In this document: piece after piece, positions 27,407-32,920 of the stretch
How the letters are laid out: each line of letters opens with the position of its first letter
Position numbering within the stretch: the stretch's first letter is position 1
Source: an uncultured Candidatus Poseidoniales archaeon
GTDB lineage: Archaea > Thermoplasmatota > Poseidoniia > Poseidoniales > Poseidoniaceae
Assembly (NCBI GenBank): GCA_905182725.1
Contig: CAJJCQ010000081.1
Span: 1 to 32,920 of the forward strand
Direction: 5' to 3'
DNA: 32,920 nucleotides
The notes under the pieces: generated by a model
The model's input: only the letters and a program-made list of their open reading frames with translations
Databases searched by the model: none
What the model was told of the DNA's origin: nothing
Translations under genes and position numbers: made by a program

Positions 27407-28702
27407 TCATTGCTTCGCTAACAAAGAAAGGTTTTCATCGGTGGCCCAATCAAAGACATTGAGTATATTTCCTTGTAAATACAATGAACCTAAACTCACA
27501 ACAAGGCCAACATCTGCTTCTGAATAGGTCGCTAAGGTTTCCACCGCTTGTTGTGCAGAAGCAACGCTCAAAGGCGCAGCATTCGACCACTTTTGTTCGA
27601 GAAGGGTTTCGGTTTCAATGCCAGGATAGCGTCCACCGTGGGGCTGAGTGAGCAGAATGTTTTGAGGTGGCATGCGTCGGCATAAATCATGTAATGGAGA
27701 AAGAAATTCCGCAAGGTTATGTTGAGGTGAAGTCCCAAACAGCAGTGTCCAAACTGGCTGACCATTCTTTTGAGGCGCATGTTCTGAGACATATCGCTCT
27801 AATTCAGGGAGAATTCGACGCAGACCAGATGAATTGTGAGCTGCATCGAGCAAGTAGGGGTGCGTTGATGTTTCATGTTCGGTTAACAGTTGCATTCTAG
27901 CAGGCCATTGAAGAGTCTGTTTTGCCTGGTCAATTGTTTCAGTGGTAAAACCAAGTGATTCAAACAATGCTGAAGCTAAAACTCCAGCCTCATCTTTAAC
28001 AGTAGAACCTTTTGGAATGGTCACAAAGAAGGCGTGTGCAGGAGCGAGCGTCTCGTTCAGTGCTTCATTGCCGGCGTTTTGTATCTCCCAAAGCATTGCT
28101 TCACGAACCTCATGGCTCTCTGGGTTTCGAATAATGATTGGACAGTTTGGTCGCGCTATGGCTACTTTTTCTTGAGCGATCGTTGGAAGGTCTGAACCTA
28201 AAATATCAATGTGTTCTCGGCTGACAGAAGTGACCAATGAAGCGGTAGCAGGGCCACTTCGAGTCGCATCGAGTCGCCCTCCCAATCCCGTTTCAAGGAT
28301 TAACACATCGCTACCAACTGAAGCAATCATTGAAACGAGATACGTCACTTCGAAAAAAGTCAATTCAATGGCTTGATTCAACGTGTCTCCAATTGCAGCA
28401 TGGTAGATTTTTTCGACTGCTTCATCGAATTCTTGAGAAGAAATTGGAATACCGTTTCTGCGAATACGTTCTTCGATTCGAGCGACGTGTGGTGAAGTGA
28501 AAAGTACATTTTCGGTACCACCTATTGACAAGGATGCTGCCATCAAAGCACATACTGTCCCTTTACCGTTACTCCCTGCCACGTGAATAATGTGAGATGG
28601 AAGATTGAGCTGAAGACGGTCGAGAACGGTTTTAGTGCCCTTGAGGCCAAGTGCCATACCCCGCTTTTTAGTCGATTCAAGCCAAGAGCGTGCTTCAACC
28701 AC
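27407..28702 (-). CDS. folC: Folylpolyglutamate synthase / dihydrofolate synthase-like Mur ligase family protein
   Basis: IHVAGSNGKGTVCALMAASL, FTSPHVARIEERIRRNGIPIS, ETGLGGRLDATR, LLDAAHNSSGLR; GTG start. Confidence 0.88.
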   Translation of the reverse strand: MVEARSWLESTKKRGMALGLKGTKTVLDRLQLNLPSHIIHVAGSNGKGTVCALMAASLSIGGTENVLFTSPHVARIEERIRRNGIPISSQEFDEAVEKIYHAAIGDTLNQAIELTFFEVTYLVSMIASVGSDVLILETGLGGRLDATRSGPATASLVTSVSREHIDILGSDLPTIAQEKVAIARPNCPIIIRNPESHEVREAMLWEIQNAGNEALNETLAPAHAFFVTIPKGSTVKDEAGVLASALFESLGFTTETIDQAKQTLQWPARMQLLTEHETSTHPYLLDAAHNSSGLRRILPELERYVSEHAPQKNGQPVWTLLFGTSPQHNLAEFLSPLHDLCRRMPPQNILLTQPHGGRYPGIETETLLEQKWSNAAPLSVASAQQAVETLATYSEADVGLVVSLGSLYLQGNILNVFDWATDENLSLLAKQ

Positions 28703-28764
28703 ATGCTGCCGAAGTGTTGGTATGATTAGGCCTTTTCTTCACTGCTGTTTGAACGGTGTTGTAT

Positions 28765-28781
28765 CGCCCCCGTAGGGGGCG
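28765..28781 (+). promoter_or_regulatory. Hairpin CGCCCCC-gta-GGGGGCG upstream of the presenilin-like gene
   Basis: Perfect 7-bp GC-rich stem, 3-nt loop, in the divergent folC / A22 intergenic region; outer GTATC...GATAC can extend it (28761-28789). Confidence 0.5.
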
Positions 28782-28804
28782 TAAGATACGCGACGCTCAT
28801 ATGA

Positions 28805-31030
28805 GTGTCCGAACTCGCACAGGGTATGACCGAACAGCCTCAACCATCGACACCGGGACGAAAGGTTTCGGAGGAATTTGCTGCGGTTCAGGCAGAATTA
28901 GTTGCTGAAGATAACATTTTCTCGATGATGAGAGAGCAACTTCCTTCAATGATGGGCATGGCGTTCATGTTTATTTTGACCATTGCCCTTTCGCTCTTTA
29001 TTCGACCTTGGTATGATATTGCAGGTTTGCAGGCATTTGGTGAGGCTGGAGCATCGCAAGTACGCTACATTGCACTTGAATTGTTCATGATTTTTGTCTT
29101 TACTGCATTCATTTTACTGCTTGCTAAATATAAGAAAGAATGGATCATCAAATATGGAATCATGGGTGTTCTTTCGATTGCCTTGATGTATTCTACCGTA
29201 CCATTGGCTCATATGCTGGTTTTGGATTTAGAAGTTGAACCGTTTGAATACGAAAATGAAAGCGAAATCGACATGTCTTATCTTTCACATCATGGTATGG
29301 ATACACATCTAACTAATTCATTGCTCGGAAGTCCTGGAATGTGGAATGATACGATTAACGTCTATCATGGTGCAGACATGTTGGATGCCACACCTGCTTG
29401 GTCCATGACCCATGAACGTATTGGGTTTGACGATACTGGAAAAGTACGCGTTGTGGTTTCAGATGAATATTTTTCATTCACAAACCAAGGATATATTTGG
29501 TATGCTGATGCTGAAACCGGTGAATTGCAAGACTCCTATGCGTGCCATCGTTACGTCGAAGACGGAGATGGAAATTCTAATCTTGATTTCCTCGGTACCT
29601 TATCCGGTACTTGTTCACTTGCTTTTTATGCAGATGATGCAATGTATGTCATTGACGAAAACAATCTCTTGGTGCGCTTCAACGTGTTCGATGAAAATCC
29701 TGGTGAACTGTTCTATCAAGCAGGGTGGAATCTTCCATCCGAACTTAAAACGCATACGGGGGTTGAATATGCTGAATTGATTGATGATGATAAAATTCTC
29801 ATTGTCACCTCAAACATGGCTATTGTCGTTCAATTAGAACAAACTTCAGCGCCATTGAATCCTCTCGTCATTGATTTCAAGGAAGATGCTAAACTCTTGT
29901 TCGAAACAAATGCTACGAGTAATTTCACCAGTGCTGACTTTGGACATTCCCCTTGGTCTGAGAATTCGATCAATGAATCGAACGTGAATGAAGGGCTTTT
30001 ACTCCTCGGAGAAGAAAGTGGAGATGTCGTTAGTTTTGAATGGAATGGAAATGTAACTGAAAGTGAATTCACGCCACAAACGAAAATGAACCTTCTTGGC
30101 TATGCTGATTCTATCCAATCCGTTCGTATCACTGACCTTGATGAAAGTGGTTGGAGTGACTTACTTATTACTACAGATGAAAGTGCAAACTGGCACCATG
30201 GGCAATTATTGAAGAACAGAATAAGTTTCTCAGTCTCAGATGATTTGGCAACAAGTTGGTTTGGTCAATCAGACAACACCTCACAATTCCATGCAGTGTA
30301 TGACAACGGTTCAATCACAATAGAATCCGGTGAAGTAACGGGTGACATGATGGCTCTCGAAGGTTTACAACTGGAAAATGGACCTCTCTTGGCTGGACTC
30401 TTAGTCGCCATAATTTTGATGATTTTACTCTATGTTCACAGTGAGTGGTATGTGGTCAATACCGTAGGCGTACTCGTGGGTTCTGGCGTCATTGTCATGC
30501 TTGGAGTTACGTTCGTTCCAACATTGATTATTATCTTCATGATTGCTGCGGCCATCTATGATGCATGGGCGGTCTACAGCTCAAAGCATATGCTTGCCTT
30601 GGCTGATACAATGATTGGACTTCGACTCCCGATACTTTTGGTTGCCCCACAAGAAAAGGGCTATTCCTTCATCGATGAAACAGTTTCAATGAAAGAAAAG
30701 AACACTCCCCCATCTGAGCGGCCAAAGGGACCATCTGCGCCTAAGAAGAAAGGTAAAGATGCTATGTTCATGGGACTTGGCGATGTTATATTCCCTGGAA
30801 TGCTCGTTCTTTCTGCTGCACAATACATCGAAGGAACTGATGGCTTCCTTGTGGCCATGACAACCCTTCTCGGAGGGTTAATGGGATACTTTGCATTGAT
30901 GACCTATGTCGCACGTGGACGTGCACAGGCAGGACTTCCATTGTTAAATGGCGGCGCTATTTTGGGCTATGTCATCGGTGGCTTACTGATTGTAGGAACT
31001 GCAATCTTCGACTTTGGAATTACATTGTGA
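28805..31030 (+). CDS. Presenilin / signal-peptide-peptidase-type (A22) intramembrane aspartyl protease with large extracytoplasmic insertion
   Basis: About nine TM segments; TM6-like AAAIYDAWAVYSS (YD, 30557-30562), TM7-like FMGLGDVIFPGMLVLSA (GLGD, 30773-30784), TM9-like AGLPLLNGGAILGY (PAL-like). Roughly 385-aa insertion between TM3 and TM4. GTG start. Confidence 0.8.
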   Translation: MSELAQGMTEQPQPSTPGRKVSEEFAAVQAELVAEDNIFSMMREQLPSMMGMAFMFILTIALSLFIRPWYDIAGLQAFGEAGASQVRYIALELFMIFVFTAFILLLAKYKKEWIIKYGIMGVLSIALMYSTVPLAHMLVLDLEVEPFEYENESEIDMSYLSHHGMDTHLTNSLLGSPGMWNDTINVYHGADMLDATPAWSMTHERIGFDDTGKVRVVVSDEYFSFTNQGYIWYADAETGELQDSYACHRYVEDGDGNSNLDFLGTLSGTCSLAFYADDAMYVIDENNLLVRFNVFDENPGELFYQAGWNLPSELKTHTGVEYAELIDDDKILIVTSNMAIVVQLEQTSAPLNPLVIDFKEDAKLLFETNATSNFTSADFGHSPWSENSINESNVNEGLLLLGEESGDVVSFEWNGNVTESEFTPQTKMNLLGYADSIQSVRITDLDESGWSDLLITTDESANWHHGQLLKNRISFSVSDDLATSWFGQSDNTSQFHAVYDNGSITIESGEVTGDMMALEGLQLENGPLLAGLLVAIILMILLYVHSEWYVVNTVGVLVGSGVIVMLGVTFVPTLIIIFMIAAAIYDAWAVYSSKHMLALADTMIGLRLPILLVAPQEKGYSFIDETVSMKEKNTPPSERPKGPSAPKKKGKDAMFMGLGDVIFPGMLVLSAAQYIEGTDGFLVAMTTLLGGLMGYFALMTYVARGRAQAGLPLLNGGAILGYVIGGLLIVGTAIFDFGITL

Positions 31031-31039
31031 GGTGATGAT

Positions 31040-32332
31040 ATGCTCGACATGAATCTGTTCCGAAATGAGCCCGATGTGATTCGTAAAGATCATGATAAAC
31101 GTGGGCTACCTCATGATAAAATCGACCAAGTCATTGCTTTAGATCAGCAATGGATTAACCTTCAACATGAAGCAAATCAACTTCGTGCAACAAAAAACAC
31201 CGCAGCACGAGGCATTGGGGCTGCCAAGAAGTCAGGTGATGAGCAAGCCGCCCAACGTATTCTTGCTGAGGTTGCCGATTTAGGTTCACAAATTACCGAG
31301 ATGGAAAAGAAAACCGAACAAGCCATGGCAGAACGAGACCGTCTGCGGATGAGTATCCCGAATATCCTTCATCCTGATGTCCCTGTTGGGGCAGATGAAT
31401 CTGAAAATACTCAATTGAGTGTGCATGGAGAAAAGCCACAATTTGAATTTGAAACGAGAACCCATAACGAACTCATTGAAATGAATAAATGGGTTGACCT
31501 CAAACGCGCTGCAAAGATTGTAGGGAGTCGTTTCTTCTTCCTTAAGGGCGACTTGGCACGACTTGATTTCGCTTTACAACAATTTGCTGTTAATTTCATT
31601 CGAGAGCGTGGCTATACTTTCGTTCAGCCCCCTCTTATGATGAACAGGGAAGCCTATGAAGGCGTAACAGATTTGTCTGACTTTGAGACGGTCATGTATG
31701 GGGTTGAACCTGATAATTACTACATGATTGCAACCGCAGAACACCCACTTACGGCTATGTTCATGAATGAAACCATACCTGAAAGCGATTTACCACTACG
31801 CATTGTAGGACTCTCACCGTGTTTCCGAAGGGAAGTAGGGTCTCACGGTCAGTCTGATTTAGGAATTTGGAGAGTTCACCAGTTCACCAAAATTGAACAA
31901 ATCATTATTGCCACACCAGAGCAATCATGGGAACTTCAAGAAGAACTGTTACAGAACTGCATTGACTTATGGGATGCATTGGAAATGCATTACGAGGTCG
32001 TGAACATTTGTACAGGCGACATGGGAACGGTTGCTGCTCGAAAATATGACCTTGAAGCTTGGATTCCCGGAGCAAACCAATACAAAGAGATCGTATCATG
32101 TTCGAACTGTACCGATTATCAAGCAAACAGATTGCAAATCCGATATGGACAGCCGGGTCACTCAGGACAACCGATTGCACATACACTCAATTCGACCGCA
32201 GTGGCAACTTCTCGTGCATTGGTTGCCATCATGGAACAAAATCAAATGGAAGATGGGCGAGTTCAAATTCCTCAAGTGCTACAACCTTTGATGGGTGGTC
32301 AAGAAATTCTTGAACCATGCACTTGGGGCTAA
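31040..32332 (+). CDS. serS: Seryl-tRNA synthetase
   Basis: N-terminal coiled-coil arm; class II motifs ATAEHPLTAMF, SPCFRREVGSHGQSDLGIWRVHQFTKIEQ, EIVSCSNCTDYQANRLQIRY, HTLNSTAVATSRALVAIMEQNQ. Confidence 0.95.
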   Translation: MLDMNLFRNEPDVIRKDHDKRGLPHDKIDQVIALDQQWINLQHEANQLRATKNTAARGIGAAKKSGDEQAAQRILAEVADLGSQITEMEKKTEQAMAERDRLRMSIPNILHPDVPVGADESENTQLSVHGEKPQFEFETRTHNELIEMNKWVDLKRAAKIVGSRFFFLKGDLARLDFALQQFAVNFIRERGYTFVQPPLMMNREAYEGVTDLSDFETVMYGVEPDNYYMIATAEHPLTAMFMNETIPESDLPLRIVGLSPCFRREVGSHGQSDLGIWRVHQFTKIEQIIIATPEQSWELQEELLQNCIDLWDALEMHYEVVNICTGDMGTVAARKYDLEAWIPGANQYKEIVSCSNCTDYQANRLQIRYGQPGHSGQPIAHTLNSTAVATSRALVAIMEQNQMEDGRVQIPQVLQPLMGGQEILEPCTWG

Positions 32333-32372
32333 TTCAGTAAGGTTTGATATAACCTTGCGTTGCTGTAAATGC

Positions 32373-32920
32373 ATGGAAGGCGACGGTACGCTGTATTTCG
32401 GATACGGCTCAAACCTTGATTGGGATGACTGGAAATCTTGGTGTGAAAAGGAAAACCTCCGCTATGATGGATTGGTCGAAATAAGTCCGTGTTGGCTTCC
32501 GAACTATTCTCTAAAGTTCCATTATTTTTCAGATGGTAGAAAAGGTGGTGCTGCGGATGTCGTTGAAATCGGTCGAGGTCATGCAGTCCCAGGTGTTCTT
32601 TTTCGCATGAATGATGTCACTCTCGAAGTTATGGATCGAAAGGAAGGAACTGAAGTTCAGGCGTATGAACGTCGGGAAGTGAAAGTCGTTCTTCCGAATG
32701 GAACGTTTGTCCAAGCAATGACCTATTGTGTGACTGAAAAGAGCCGAGACGGACGCTTTATTCAGCCAACCAGCACCTATACCAACTTGATTAAGCAGGG
32801 TTTAGAAAAGAGAAAACTTCCAATTGGAGAATTAAAAAACGCTATTGAAAACTTTTCGCCCAGTTACCCGATAGAAAAAATCTTTGTGTATGGAACACTC
32901 ATGAATGGAGAGATACGAAA
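32373..32920 (+). CDS. Gamma-glutamylcyclotransferase-like (GGCT/AIG2 fold) protein, truncated by window end
   Basis: Open to window end: LYFGYGSNLDWDDW... then a second start-of-domain signature IFVYGTLMNGE at the very end; not in the ORF track because no stop is present. Confidence 0.65.
   Translation, partial: MEGDGTLYFGYGSNLDWDDWKSWCEKENLRYDGLVEISPCWLPNYSLKFHYFSDGRKGGAADVVEIGRGHAVPGVLFRMNDVTLEVMDRKEGTEVQAYERREVKVVLPNGTFVQAMTYCVTEKSRDGRFIQPTSTYTNLIKQGLEKRKLPIGELKNAIENFSPSYPIEKIFVYGTLMNGEIR

Noticed and set aside
1-32920. CRISPR arrays, insertion sequences, prophage or integron structure
   Set aside because: No regularly spaced repeats, transposase, integrase or terminal inverted repeats were found; gene order looks like ordinary compact chromosome.

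Overview
The window reads as a compact archaeal chromosome segment with no mobile elements, rRNA, tRNA or CRISPR. Gene content (MC1 chromosomal protein, DacZ-type diadenylate cyclase, Hjc-like resolvase, Lhr-type helicase, S26B signal peptidase, A22 presenilin-type protease, very large secreted proteins) suggests a marine Thermoplasmatota / Poseidoniales (Marine Group II)-like genome; that taxonomy is inference. In order: CrtI C-terminus, thioredoxin-like lipoprotein, sdh operon (membrane anchor, SdhA, SdhB) plus a DoxX-like protein, MC1, a stand-alone RAM domain, a 1752-aa secreted protein (TIGR03790-like, PA14, LamG), macro domain plus DacZ, an unknown ORF, an M50/S2P protease, an Hjc-like nuclease divergent from an RNase H-fold protein, S26 signal peptidase, a ~1690-aa surface protein with an acidic tail, Lhr helicase, a PI-PLC-like lipoprotein, dCMP deaminase, FolC, a presenilin-type protease with a large extracytoplasmic insertion, SerRS, and a partial GGCT-like protein. 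The most interesting items are the presenilin-type protease with a ~385-aa inserted ectodomain, a perfect 22-bp palindrome at the only spacious convergent junction, near-zero-gap convergent gene ends with mirrored stop codons, recurrent hairpins just upstream of start codons, and a tandem GWxxEQ(Y/W) tail motif on the 1752-aa protein.
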